Assembly (NCBI GenBank): GCA_028284905.1
Contig: JANQQU010000085.1
Span: 62,001 to 126,000, forward strand
Direction of reading: 5' to 3'
Source: Calditrichia bacterium
GTDB taxonomy: Bacteria; Calditrichota; Calditrichia; RBG-13-44-9; J075
Length of the DNA stretch: 64,000 nt
Made by a program: the position numbers and the translations under genes. The notes beneath the pieces were generated by a model. The model did no database searches. It saw nothing but the letters and a program-made list of their open reading frames with translations, and was not told where the DNA came from. Positions 45,183 to 54,459 of the stretch are shown one piece after another (the first letter of the stretch is position 1; every line of letters begins with the position of its first letter).

Positions 45183-45331
45183 GTGCTAAACAAGTAATGC
45201 TGAAAATATTCTTAGCAGTCATCGCGAGGCGCTTTTTGCCGAAGCGATCTCTAATGTGCATGCAATTCAGGGATCGCTTCGGCAAAAAGCGCCTCGCGAT
45301 GACAGATCAAATGGCATTACTTGTTTAACAC
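45183..45331. repeat. Nested perfect palindrome (149 bp)
   Basis: A perfect 32-bp inverted repeat (45218-45249 and 45272-45303, beginning GTCATCGCGAGGCGCTTTTT) has a 22-base loop. It is enclosed by an outer pair, GTGCTAAACAAGTAATGC (45183-45200) and its near complement (45314-45331), with one mismatch in 18. It lies between divergent sulfotransferase and GH8 genes in a 413-base gap without any gene, ending 34 bases before the GH8 start. Confidence 0.85.
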
Positions 45332-45365
45332 TAGCAAACAAAGCGATATAATTTGAGGAATTGAG

Positions 45366-46877
45366 ATGCGCGTTTTTTACAGCTTAATATTTTTGCTATT
45401 AATAACCGGATTACACGGACAAAACAGGCCTTTTCCCCAGGAGTTGAATTATCCCAATACGATAAAACCGGATCATATATCTCAGTCTGCAATGAATACT
45501 GCCGTCGCAGCTTATTATGATTATTGGAAAAATGCCTATTTGCAGCCTTCAAATGGCAATACGCCGGGAGGATACTTTATTTTTTATGAGCCATTTGCAG
45601 GATATAAAACCGTATCCGAGGCACATGGTTACGGCATGATGATTTTAGCCTTAATGGCTGGTGAGGAAGATTCCGCCAGAGTTTTTTTCGATGGCATGTA
45701 TAATATGTATAACGACCACCGCAGTCACACCAACAGCAATTTAATGTCTTGGATAATTTCTGATGATGAAAATCCTGCCGAGGGTGATAACAATGCGACA
45801 GATGGTGATATGGATATCGCTTATGCCCTGCTGCTGGCCAATGATCAATGGGGATCTGAGGGGGATATTAACTACCTGGCTGAGGCGCAGCGAATCATTA
45901 ACAGTGGGTTAAAAGCCAGCAATACCAATAACCACCGCACCATGCTGGGTGATTGGTGGATTTTCGGCTCGTGGCATTGGGGCACCCGTTCCTCAGATTG
46001 GATGCCGGGGCATTTCCGGGCATACCAGGCAGCGACCGGCGATCATTTCTGGAACGAAATGGCAGATACGGTTTACAGTCTTATTGATCGGATTACTACG
46101 AATTATTCCCCCAACACCGGATTAATGCCGGATTTTGTTGATGGTAATCCCCCGGCACCGGCGCCGCCTTTCTTTCTGGAAGGTGAATTTGACGGCGCAT
46201 ATAATTGGAACGCCTGCCGCTTTCCCTGGCGCATCGCCGTGGATTATGCCCATTACGGCACCAGTGATGCGAAAACCGCTTTGAACAAGATCCTCAATTG
46301 GCTGAAAGGGGCAACGGGGAATAATCCCTGGAATATTAAGCCGGGCTATAACCTGGACGGATCGGCAATTCCCAACCGGCCCTATACGGCAACAGCGTAT
46401 ACCGCACCGATGATCGCCGCTTGCATTGCTGATGCGAATCATCAAACCTATTTGAATCTCGGTTGGAATAACATTGTTGACAATCAGGAAGGGTATTACA
46501 GCGATTCAATTAATTTGCTCTGTTTGCTCTTGATCAGCGGCAATTGGTGGTCTTATAACAGCAACGTCACCGCTTTACCGGTTTCACCAGTAGTTCCGAA
46601 TAAAACCGAACTCCTGGGCAATTATCCAAATCCTTTTAATCCCGCGACAACGATTAAATATCGCTTAGCAGCAGGGGGAGAAATTTCCATTAAGATTTAT
46701 AATATGCTCGGTCAGGAAATTACAACTTTGGTTGAGGGCTTTCGGGAAGCTGGTACTCATTCGGTAAACTGGCAGGGAAAAAATCGACAAGGGGAAACTG
46801 TCGCCAGTGGTCTTTATTTCTATCGCTTAACCAGTGGGCAGTTTTCTCAATCAAAGAAGATGCTGTTTTTGGAATGA
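45366..46877 (+). CDS. Secreted glycoside hydrolase family 8 glucanase
   Basis: A 503-residue protein with a signal peptide (residues 1-19) and a GH8 catalytic domain (about 22-400). The general acid is Glu85 in VSEAHGYGMMI, and the conserved Asp146 lies in NATDGDMDIAYALLLA. Further GH8 blocks are MLGDWWIFGSWHWGT and the C-terminal YYSDSINLLCLLLISG. GH8 enzymes cleave beta-1,4-glucan, xylan or chitosan by inversion; which one is not clear. The sorting module (from YPNPFNPATT near 419) sends it out by type IX secretion. GAGGAATTGAG precedes the ATG at 45366. It is flanked by two HTCS regulators, one on each side, which suggests inducible polysaccharide use. Confidence 0.92.
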   Translation: MRVFYSLIFLLLITGLHGQNRPFPQELNYPNTIKPDHISQSAMNTAVAAYYDYWKNAYLQPSNGNTPGGYFIFYEPFAGYKTVSEAHGYGMMILALMAGEEDSARVFFDGMYNMYNDHRSHTNSNLMSWIISDDENPAEGDNNATDGDMDIAYALLLANDQWGSEGDINYLAEAQRIINSGLKASNTNNHRTMLGDWWIFGSWHWGTRSSDWMPGHFRAYQAATGDHFWNEMADTVYSLIDRITTNYSPNTGLMPDFVDGNPPAPAPPFFLEGEFDGAYNWNACRFPWRIAVDYAHYGTSDAKTALNKILNWLKGATGNNPWNIKPGYNLDGSAIPNRPYTATAYTAPMIAACIADANHQTYLNLGWNNIVDNQEGYYSDSINLLCLLLISGNWWSYNSNVTALPVSPVVPNKTELLGNYPNPFNPATTIKYRLAAGGEISIKIYNMLGQEITTLVEGFREAGTHSVNWQGKNRQGETVASGLYFYRLTSGQFSQSKKMLFLE

Positions 46878-46880
46878 GCG

Positions 46881-46910
46881 TTGACAAAAATTTTACGAAA
46901 CGGTTATGAT
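46881..46910 (+). promoter_or_regulatory. Candidate sigma-70-like promoter
   Basis: TTGACA (46881-46886), an 18-base spacer and TATGAT (46905-46910) closely match the bacterial consensus. It begins four bases after the GH8 stop codon and points into a 536-base stretch with no gene. Promoters of this phylum often differ from the Escherichia coli pattern (Bacteroidota use TTTG/TAnnTTTG), so it may be chance. Confidence 0.35.
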
Positions 46911-47024
46911 TGGCGATGGGTTTAATTTGCAGATTGGAAAATGGGTGGTTTTTCTGGATATAATACCGAAATAGAAAAAGATGACCGGAATTTTAGTTGG
47001 TTGGCTAACAGAATAAAATACCCT

Positions 47025-47063
47025 CAGCGACAGTGATACGGGTATGTGATATCACTGTCGCTG
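47025..47063. terminator. Perfect 14-bp hairpin in the gene-free gap
   Basis: CAGCGACAGTGATA (47025-47038) and TATCACTGTCGCTG (47050-47063) match perfectly around an 11-base loop, without a clear T-tract. It lies between the convergent GH8 and HTCS genes. The rest of the 46878-47413 gap holds no recognisable gene. Confidence 0.55.
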
Positions 47064-47413
47064 GTTTGGGCTTACGCAATACTAACTATATGCTAGTTAT
47101 TCGCTCCTCTATTCTGCCCCTCAACAGAATAACTTCCTTCCTTAACTCCGCGTTGCGCTCTCCATGCGCCTTCCTCTCTAAAAAAAATCTAAACCTCTCG
47201 CAAGAAAGATAAGTGAATTTGCAGGAAAAATCTTTCAATTATGTTCCAAAAAAGTACACTATTGTTGCAATTTCTGCCTGTAAGGGGCCTAAAAGTGTAA
47301 ATATGTTACATTTTCGTACAAAACTGAAAATAGGCTGGGATTCCGAAATAGAACCGCTGATTAGCGTTTTGAATAGCAGGTGTATGTAAATCGAATAAAG
47401 GTTAGGTTTTTAA

Positions 47414-50400
47414 TTAGGAATGCGCCAAATGTTTCTTCTGGAATCGTTTTGGTGACATGCCATAATATTCCTGGAAACATTTTGTAAAATAGGGTTGACT
47501 ACTGAAACCGACCATAAATGCAATCTCTGTAATATTGCCGGCATTTTGACGAAGTAAGTCTGCAGCTCGTTGCAGGCGGATGCTTCGAATAAAATGGGAA
47601 GAAGACTCCCCAGTTAAAGCATTGAGTTTGCGATGCAGCTGGGTGCGACTCATGCCCAGTTCTCTGGCAAGTGTTTCCACGCTAAAGCTATCATCTTCAA
47701 TTTGGGCTTCAATGATTTCAGCCGCTTCCTGCAAAAATTTCTGTTCCACAGAAGGTGCTTCTACTCTCTTTAGGCTATGCTGAAATTCCTGCTGATAAAG
47801 TGTCTGTAGATTTCGCCGGCGGGTCAGGAGGTTATTGACACGCATTGACAATTCACGTGCATCAAATGGCTTGCTAAGATAGTCATCAGCGCCGGAAGTA
47901 AGCCCGGCCAGTTTATCGTCAAGACTTGCTTTAGCGGTAAGCAGGATGATCGGAATATGATTGGTTTTATTGTCCGCTTTAATCGCTTCGCTCAGTTGGT
48001 AGCCATTCATGCCTGGCATCATCACATCGCTAATAATTAGATCCGGAATATACTGCAAGGCTTTTTCCAGTCCTTCCCGGCCATTTCCGGCTTCCACGAA
48101 TTTGTAATCCATGCCATTCTTTTTATGCTTCTTTGTCAGGCAGTCGCGTATATAATGGCGAAAGTCGCTATGGTCTTCGACGATGAGAATTTTTTGTGAG
48201 CCAAAACCCTCGTCATTTGGTGAAGACAGATGGCCAGGTAAAAAATTGACGTCATCCGTTTTGCTACTTTCAGGGGCATCCCCGGGAATATCAACGTCGC
48301 TTGATGTTTTTTGAGCTGAAATAGTGATTGAATGCTCATAAATATCCTGTGGATTCGCGGTTACCCGCTTTGCTTTAGTTACCACAGCAATAACTTCTCC
48401 GGGGGAAAAATGACCCTCTCCAAGTGGGAGCGAAATGGTGAAAGTGCTGCCATTGCCGGGGTCACTTGTCACTGCGATGGTGCCATAATGTCTTTCAATC
48501 AGCTCCTTTGTTAAAGCCAGACCGATACCGGTGCCCTCATATTCCCGGGTGGAAGTGCCATCAACCTGATAAAAACGATCAAAAATGTGTGGTAACCGGT
48601 CGGCAGGAATACCAATCCCGCTATCTTGAACGACGATTTTCACCGCGGCATTCGTTGTCGATGTATCGCGGTTGATGATGACTTTAACTTCGCCTTCAGC
48701 AGGCGTAAATTTTAGTGCATTGGAGAGTAAGTTATTGACAACTTTGTCAATGACATCCCGATCAAAAACAGCCTCGATACTCTGTTGATGAGCCACCACA
48801 GAAAGGGCAACATTCTTTTGCTCTGCCCAGGAGGAAAACCCCATAGCCAAACCGGTAACATACTCGACGATATTTCCCGGGGCAGCGGTAAGGGCAAGAC
48901 GATCTTCTTCCAGACGGGAGAGGTCCAGTAACTGATTGATCAATCGATGGAGCCGTTGGGAATTCCGTTCCACAATAGATAGTTTTTGCTGGGCCGCTTC
49001 TTCTGGAATTTCTTCTTTTAATTGCCCGACAGGTCCCATAATCAATGTCAAAGGTGTGCGGAATTCGTGCGATATGTTTGCAAAGAAGCGAGTTTTTACT
49101 TTATCCAGCGCTTTTAAATCTTCAGCCTGTTCGGCCAGTTGGTCTTTCTGTTTCCGCACTTCCCGGGTGCGGCTGGCAACAATATTTTCCAGTTGACGGG
49201 TACGCTGGCGAATCCGGCGTTCCCGGTAGCGAATGGTGGCAAATATGATTGACATAAAAAGAAGCAGATAAAAAGTATAGGCCCACCAGGTGCGAAACCA
49301 GGGAGGAGAAATACTAAACCGATATGTCGCTTCCTTGCTTTGGTGCATATAAATATTCCGCGCCCGCACATGAAATGCATAATTACCTTCGGGAAGATTG
49401 GTGTAACTTCTTTCTGCCGATTTTTGCCAGGAAGACCAATCGGGATCAAAGCCTTCAAGATAAGTCTGATACTGATTTTTATCCGTAGCCTGAAAGCTTA
49501 ATGCCGCGTATTGGAATTGCAGGGGTTTATTTGAAAAAGCTAGCTTCCCTTTTTCGGCACTTTTCGAATCACTGGCCGATGAAAAATTGCTGTGGATGAG
49601 AGAATCTTCACCCAGGACAACCTGGCGAATAATTACCTGGAAATCCTGTTGATAATCCTTGCGGATAGCAGGATTGTAGCGGATCAGGCCATCTGCGCCG
49701 CCAAACCAAATACTCCCGTCAGTATCCGGATAAACCATTCCCACGCTATTGTCTGCGAAGGAAAGATATGGGATTTTTTCCACGGAAAAATTTGCAGGAT
49801 TCCCATCGGCGGATGGAATGATTTGGGCACTTTCTCCACCAAGATTGACCCAAACAGTATTTTGATCATCTTCCTGTAAGACGTAATCTTCGAATATCTT
49901 GGCCAGTTTCTGGTCAACAACTTCGTAGGTTTTATCGCGGATAAAATTTTTTTCTGTTGAGTTATAGCGGAAAATCCCTTCCATCGTTACGATGTAGGGA
50001 GTGTTGTTTATCCGGGTCAGTTTTGTACCGCCGGCAATTCGTTCCCGGCCCGTAATGCACACCTCAGTTAAGTCTCGAAATGTCCAGGGTGTTTTTTCCG
50101 CTGGTATTGGGAATTGGTAATGCCCCTTTAATGGCTTGCTTACATTTCCGATCCATAACTCACCGGGCTCGATTTCCAGGAAAGAACGCACTGATGATTG
50201 AATTTTTGGATGCTTTCCTTCGTCTATCCAGCGACCATCAGCATAGCGGAGAACAGCAAGCCCCCGGGTAAAGCCGACAAATATTCTGCTGGAATCCAGT
50301 TGGGATTGATGAAGTGCATGGGTGTAAAAGTCCCGCTGAATTGATGGGCGGATAACCCGGGATTGATCGCCATCGATCTGATAAACCCCCTGGGAGGTGG

Positions 50401-51619
50401 CAGCTAAGAGAATAACATCATCACTTGAGGGCACCTTAAAGTTCAGAAATTGAGAACTGAGGTTGCGAACACCTTCAACGATTTCAAAGCGCCGCGAACT
50501 TTCATCGAAAAAATATACGCCGAGACGGGTGCCAATATAAAGTGTGCCCTGGTGGCGAATCATTGCATGAACCCGTCCCTTGATCCCGGCCTGCTCGCCA
50601 AAAATGGAAACCGGGGAAGCGATCTCTATCCGGGAGAGCCCATTGTCCAGGGCGAGCCATAAGCCACCTTCCCGGTCCTGGTAAGTCGCCCACACTGTAT
50701 TTCCCTGCAGGCCGTCCTGCTTGCTAATGGACTGAACAAATTTCCCTTGCCGGTCAACGATCAGGAGGCCGCCACTGCGGGTGCCGAATGCAAATCTGCC
50801 ATCTGCAAGGGCGGTACCGTTTAAATATTTACGATGCTTTTTCAGATAATCGATGACGGTAGAAGCAACCGGAAACGGATGGAGAAGATGTCCATCGTAG
50901 AGAAAGTATCCCCGCCTGGTTGTGCAAATTAGCACGCGTTCCTCATCAAACCGGTAAAGGCCATATATCGAAGTGCCTTCCAGCAGTTTGCCACCGGGAA
51001 TCGGGATGAATTTTTCACCGTTAAAAGTATAGAGACCCAATCCGCGTTTTTTGATATAAATCTTCTGATTCACAAAGTATGCGACATGGGTTGCTCCAAG
51101 ACGCTCGTGGACGATAATCCGACCATTCTGCCACTGAAAAATACCTTCATTGGCAATAAAGAAAACGCCATGTTCAGTTACAAAAGTTTGCCAGACCTCA
51201 TTAAATTTTTGATAGCCAACTGGTATACTATCTTTTAAAGAAAGGAAGGTTAAGCGACCACTATGATCCGGCGCAAGGTAACCAAACTCACTGCCCCCGC
51301 CAACATAGATGCGGTTAGTGGTGCGATCGAGCGAGAGAGAGAAAGCACCGGATTTATTTCGGAGAGGAATTAATTCCCAGGATATGCCATCAAATTTAAG
51401 CACTCCCACACCATTACCAAAGAACATGATTCCCTGGTTATCCTGCACAATGGACCAATTTTGAGGAAATGCGTCATAGGTTTTTGCGTCAAAATTTTTA
51501 ATGACAGGTTTTCCACCAATTAACTGAGATTTTATCGAAAATTCAGTGGATTGGGCAAAGCATAAAACAGAAAATGCAATGAGGAAAAATAGATAGCGAC
51601 TGAATCGTTTTAAATACAA
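47414..51619 (-). CDS. Second hybrid two-component system regulator (HTCS)
   Basis: A 1401-residue paralogue of the HTCS at 39485-43924. It has a signal peptide (YLFFLIAFSVLCFAQ), a Reg_prop-type periplasmic sensor (about 30-655, more divergent, with fewer canonical WLAL/WFGG blade motifs) and a Y_Y_Y domain (about 690-770). A transmembrane segment lies near 783-805, and HisKA has NISHEFRTPLTL (His about 850). The ATPase domain has QDSGIGIP, the receiver has SDVMMPGMNG, and an AraC-type helix-turn-helix lies at about 1290-1395. The start appears to be TTG at 51619, because AGGAGAGTGAA lies directly before it and the signal peptide follows at once. The sensor divergence implies a different ligand from its paralogue. 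Possible targets are the GH8 gene or the downstream envelope genes. Confidence 0.92.
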   Translation of the reverse strand: MYLKRFSRYLFFLIAFSVLCFAQSTEFSIKSQLIGGKPVIKNFDAKTYDAFPQNWSIVQDNQGIMFFGNGVGVLKFDGISWELIPLRNKSGAFSLSLDRTTNRIYVGGGSEFGYLAPDHSGRLTFLSLKDSIPVGYQKFNEVWQTFVTEHGVFFIANEGIFQWQNGRIIVHERLGATHVAYFVNQKIYIKKRGLGLYTFNGEKFIPIPGGKLLEGTSIYGLYRFDEERVLICTTRRGYFLYDGHLLHPFPVASTVIDYLKKHRKYLNGTALADGRFAFGTRSGGLLIVDRQGKFVQSISKQDGLQGNTVWATYQDREGGLWLALDNGLSRIEIASPVSIFGEQAGIKGRVHAMIRHQGTLYIGTRLGVYFFDESSRRFEIVEGVRNLSSQFLNFKVPSSDDVILLAATSQGVYQIDGDQSRVIRPSIQRDFYTHALHQSQLDSSRIFVGFTRGLAVLRYADGRWIDEGKHPKIQSSVRSFLEIEPGELWIGNVSKPLKGHYQFPIPAEKTPWTFRDLTEVCITGRERIAGGTKLTRINNTPYIVTMEGIFRYNSTEKNFIRDKTYEVVDQKLAKIFEDYVLQEDDQNTVWVNLGGESAQIIPSADGNPANFSVEKIPYLSFADNSVGMVYPDTDGSIWFGGADGLIRYNPAIRKDYQQDFQVIIRQVVLGEDSLIHSNFSSASDSKSAEKGKLAFSNKPLQFQYAALSFQATDKNQYQTYLEGFDPDWSSWQKSAERSYTNLPEGNYAFHVRARNIYMHQSKEATYRFSISPPWFRTWWAYTFYLLLFMSIIFATIRYRERRIRQRTRQLENIVASRTREVRKQKDQLAEQAEDLKALDKVKTRFFANISHEFRTPLTLIMGPVGQLKEEIPEEAAQQKLSIVERNSQRLHRLINQLLDLSRLEEDRLALTAAPGNIVEYVTGLAMGFSSWAEQKNVALSVVAHQQSIEAVFDRDVIDKVVNNLLSNALKFTPAEGEVKVIINRDTSTTNAAVKIVVQDSGIGIPADRLPHIFDRFYQVDGTSTREYEGTGIGLALTKELIERHYGTIAVTSDPGNGSTFTISLPLGEGHFSPGEVIAVVTKAKRVTANPQDIYEHSITISAQKTSSDVDIPGDAPESSKTDDVNFLPGHLSSPNDEGFGSQKILIVEDHSDFRHYIRDCLTKKHKKNGMDYKFVEAGNGREGLEKALQYIPDLIISDVMMPGMNGYQLSEAIKADNKTNHIPIILLTAKASLDDKLAGLTSGADDYLSKPFDARELSMRVNNLLTRRRNLQTLYQQEFQHSLKRVEAPSVEQKFLQEAAEIIEAQIEDDSFSVETLARELGMSRTQLHRKLNALTGESSSHFIRSIRLQRAADLLRQNAGNITEIAFMVGFSSQPYFTKCFQEYYGMSPKRFQKKHLAHS

Positions 51620-51811
51620 TTCACTCTCCTAATAGTAATTTATATATCACCCGGCTCCAAAATGGGCATATATGAGGAACTTGTCAGTGAATAATGTCAA
51701 ATTTCGATTTGATTATAATATAAATCTGTCAAGGAGTGGTAATTTTTGAACTGATGTGACAACTAAACTAACTTCGGGCTGCATAAAGTAGTCGGTTACG
51801 AAAGTGCCGGA

Positions 51812-53146
51812 TTATTGCCGTCGGTTTACTTGCATTTTTATTGCCTGATTCGGGTGCAATGTAATTCCGGGAACCGGTTTAATTGCCTGTCCGGAAATTA
51901 AGGAGAGGCGCCATTGCTGAGTGATCCGGGCAAGTACAATCACGCACTGCATTTTTGCATAGGCTTCTCCGATGCACAGGCGGGTGCCGCCGCCGAAAGG
52001 AATATAGGCAAAACGATGACGCTGTTTTCGTACTTCCGGTAGAAAACGATCGGGATCAAAACGATCGGGATCCGGATAGTACAGCGGGTTGCGATGGAGG
52101 GTATACGGACAAAGGTAAATTTTTGCGCCGGCCGGTACTTTGGCGCCGCTCGGTAAAGTATCCGCATCCGTGGCCATTCGGATATAAATCCAGGTCGGAG
52201 GTAAAAATCTCAGCGTTTCCGAAATGATCGCTTCAGTGTATTTTAACTTTGACAAGTCCGATACTTCCGGGGCTTTTCCAGTTAAAACGGTATCAATTTC
52301 CTTGATGAGTTTATCGGTAATTTCTGGATGCTTGGCTAATTGATGCCAGCACCAGGTCAGTGCTTCGCCGATGGTTTCGTAGCCGGTTAGCATAATCGTC
52401 AGCGTTTCATCCTTGAGTTGCGTATCAGCCATTGGTGTGCCATCTTCGTAGCGGGTATTTATCAACATTGATAAGAGGTCGTCCGTGAGAGCAGATTGCC
52501 GCCTCCGCTCTATCTCGGCAGAAATAAATTGATCCAGCCTTTCCTTTGCCTGGCGATATTGACGGTTGAGGCTGTTCGGGAGATATTCCGGGTAAGGAAA
52601 CAGCGAGCCGAAAATATAGCCGAGGTAGGTGCGGCGGGTAATAATATCCTCAGCAATTTCCGGCAACTGATCCGCGAGGTTGCTGAAGACGGCGCGAAGG
52701 ATGTTCTTTTGGGCCAGCTGCATCATTACTTCAGCGATATCGATCTCTGTACCATCTTTCCATTTGTAAATAGCTTCATCCGTGTTATCAACCATCTCCC
52801 GGGCAAATTTTGCAATTATTTTAAAATGAAATGCCGGTTGGAGGGCGCGGCGCTGGCGGAGATGTTCATGTGTCTTGGTGGTCAGTATTCCTTTACCGGA
52901 AAACTTCCGGCCCCGCTCGCTGGTTAGCCGGGGCGTTTTTTCATAATTTTTATGATTGGTCGTCAGAATATATTTGATATCATCTGCATTGTTTAACAAA
53001 AAGGTCGGCTCGCCAAGTTTTAATTCTACCCAATCGCCATATTTTTGGGCGTTCTCTAGCAGGAAATTCAGCTTATTACCGAGATAATCTGGTAAATTGC
53101 CTAATAATGGATATCCTGATGGGCCGTGTGTCGTCATTGTTTTCAT
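51812..53146 (-). CDS. Cytochrome P450
   Basis: A 444-residue soluble P450 monooxygenase. The haem-ligand loop is FGGGTRLCIG with Cys391. The K-helix ExxR is ETLR at 310-313. The I-helix oxygen motif is TGYETIGEAL (254-263), with Glu-Thr in place of the more usual Asp/Glu-Thr after AG. PDRFDPDRFLPE is the PERF region. No ferredoxin or reductase gene is nearby, so it must use partners encoded elsewhere. Its ATG is 26 bases after the stop of the glycosyltransferase gene on the same strand, so it is probably the last gene of the polysaccharide operon. Fatty-acid or lipid hydroxylation is common for this CYP class, but the substrate is unknown. Confidence 0.93.
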   Translation of the reverse strand: MKTMTTHGPSGYPLLGNLPDYLGNKLNFLLENAQKYGDWVELKLGEPTFLLNNADDIKYILTTNHKNYEKTPRLTSERGRKFSGKGILTTKTHEHLRQRRALQPAFHFKIIAKFAREMVDNTDEAIYKWKDGTEIDIAEVMMQLAQKNILRAVFSNLADQLPEIAEDIITRRTYLGYIFGSLFPYPEYLPNSLNRQYRQAKERLDQFISAEIERRRQSALTDDLLSMLINTRYEDGTPMADTQLKDETLTIMLTGYETIGEALTWCWHQLAKHPEITDKLIKEIDTVLTGKAPEVSDLSKLKYTEAIISETLRFLPPTWIYIRMATDADTLPSGAKVPAGAKIYLCPYTLHRNPLYYPDPDRFDPDRFLPEVRKQRHRFAYIPFGGGTRLCIGEAYAKMQCVIVLARITQQWRLSLISGQAIKPVPGITLHPNQAIKMQVNRRQ

Positions 53147-53172
53147 CCTGTTTATCTCAACAAATTATTCTT

Positions 53173-54426
53173 TTAGCCATGTGCCGTTGCCGCTATTGCC
53201 GGGGTCTCTATTTTTTTCCGGCGGGCAATATCACGAATTAAGGCAAAATATTTTTCGAGGTGGACGGATTCAGTCCAACGGTTTAAATAACCCTGGTAAC
53301 CATTTTCCCCTAATTGCTGGCGCAGACCCGGTTCATCAAGAAGCCGGTCCAGCAAGTCAGGAATTTCATCGGGGGAATTGTATGTAAATCCACCATTACA
53401 TTGTAAAACCGCTTCCGGCATACCACCGATATTGTTGACGATGACCGGTGCTCTCTGAGAAAAAGCTTCCGGAATCACCGAACCGAATATTTCATAACAG
53501 ATTGATGGTAAAATCAGCGCTCGAGTATTTTTGTAAAGTTTTTGCAGCTCTGCATAATCCAGAAGCCCCAGGAAACGGATATTCTTTGCACCAGCTGCAA
53601 TTCTTTTCAACTCTGCCTGATAATTGCCTTCGCCGGCGATGAGCAGATCTGCCCGGGGATACTTTTTGAATACCGGAATAATTTCCTGCAGTCCTTTCAG
53701 TTTCTCAAGCCGGCCAACATAGAGAAAGTAAGGTCGCTCTATAGTATCATTGGCTGGTGCTATATTATCCGGCGTTGGTGTAAATAACGGTATCAGACTA
53801 TATTCTGCTTTGATGCCGCCATCCCGGTACTTGTCTATTAAAAATTGACTGGGGGAAAGAATCGCGTCAATATGCGCCAATTGTCTTTGCATATAGTCGC
53901 TGTAGCGCCAGAGTTGCAGGGGTCTGCTACCTTGAATTTGGCAGCTAATACAAGTGCGTTTCTCGCAGGCTTCGCGATTATAGCGCCAGAGAATATGCAT
54001 GGGGCAAATCAGCCAATATTCATGGGCGGTATACAATTTTACCGCATTCCCCCAGGAAAACGCTTCCAGACCAATCAACGACATATTATGATACCCGATA
54101 ACATCATAATTTTTTTCGGCGATCATATCTTTCAGCATTTGTCGTTGAAGGAGGGATCGCCCGGTTTGTTGAATCAGCAGCGGCGTTATACCGCCCAAAG
54201 AACTTTTTAGTGAATAGACATTAACATCCGAAGGAACAGGCTGTGCCGGCTTCGAACCATTTGGACGCAACAAATTATATGCATCAACGGAATGCACAAC
54301 ATCAACATGATGCCCAAGTCTGACCAACGCTTCACTGAGCCTTTGCACCCAAATGCCATCACCACCAAAATTGTAAGGCGGATAAAAAGTGGTGAGCATT
54401 AAGAATTTTAATGGATGTTTATTCAA
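53173..54426 (-). CDS. Family 4 glycosyltransferase
   Basis: A 417-residue GT-B fold retaining glycosyltransferase (GT4). The N-terminal domain has the acceptor loop YNFGGDGIWVQRLSEAL. The C-terminal donor domain has YVGRLEKLKGL, LLIAGEGNY and the EX7E motif EIFGSVIPE. A four-Cys cluster (REACEKRTCISCQIQ and nearby) in the middle of the N-domain is seen in some EPS transferases. It adds a sugar from an NDP donor during surface polysaccharide assembly at the cytoplasmic face of the membrane. The start is TTG at 54426 with GGAG 11 bases upstream; an ATG at 54399 is a weaker alternative. It lies 33 bases after the SGNH gene and 26 before the P450 gene, suggesting one transcript. Confidence 0.92.
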   Translation of the reverse strand: MNKHPLKFLMLTTFYPPYNFGGDGIWVQRLSEALVRLGHHVDVVHSVDAYNLLRPNGSKPAQPVPSDVNVYSLKSSLGGITPLLIQQTGRSLLQRQMLKDMIAEKNYDVIGYHNMSLIGLEAFSWGNAVKLYTAHEYWLICPMHILWRYNREACEKRTCISCQIQGSRPLQLWRYSDYMQRQLAHIDAILSPSQFLIDKYRDGGIKAEYSLIPLFTPTPDNIAPANDTIERPYFLYVGRLEKLKGLQEIIPVFKKYPRADLLIAGEGNYQAELKRIAAGAKNIRFLGLLDYAELQKLYKNTRALILPSICYEIFGSVIPEAFSQRAPVIVNNIGGMPEAVLQCNGGFTYNSPDEIPDLLDRLLDEPGLRQQLGENGYQGYLNRWTESVHLEKYFALIRDIARRKKIETPAIAATAHG

Positions 54427-54459
54427 TTCGTCTTCGTCTCCGGAAAGCGAAAGTTTAGT

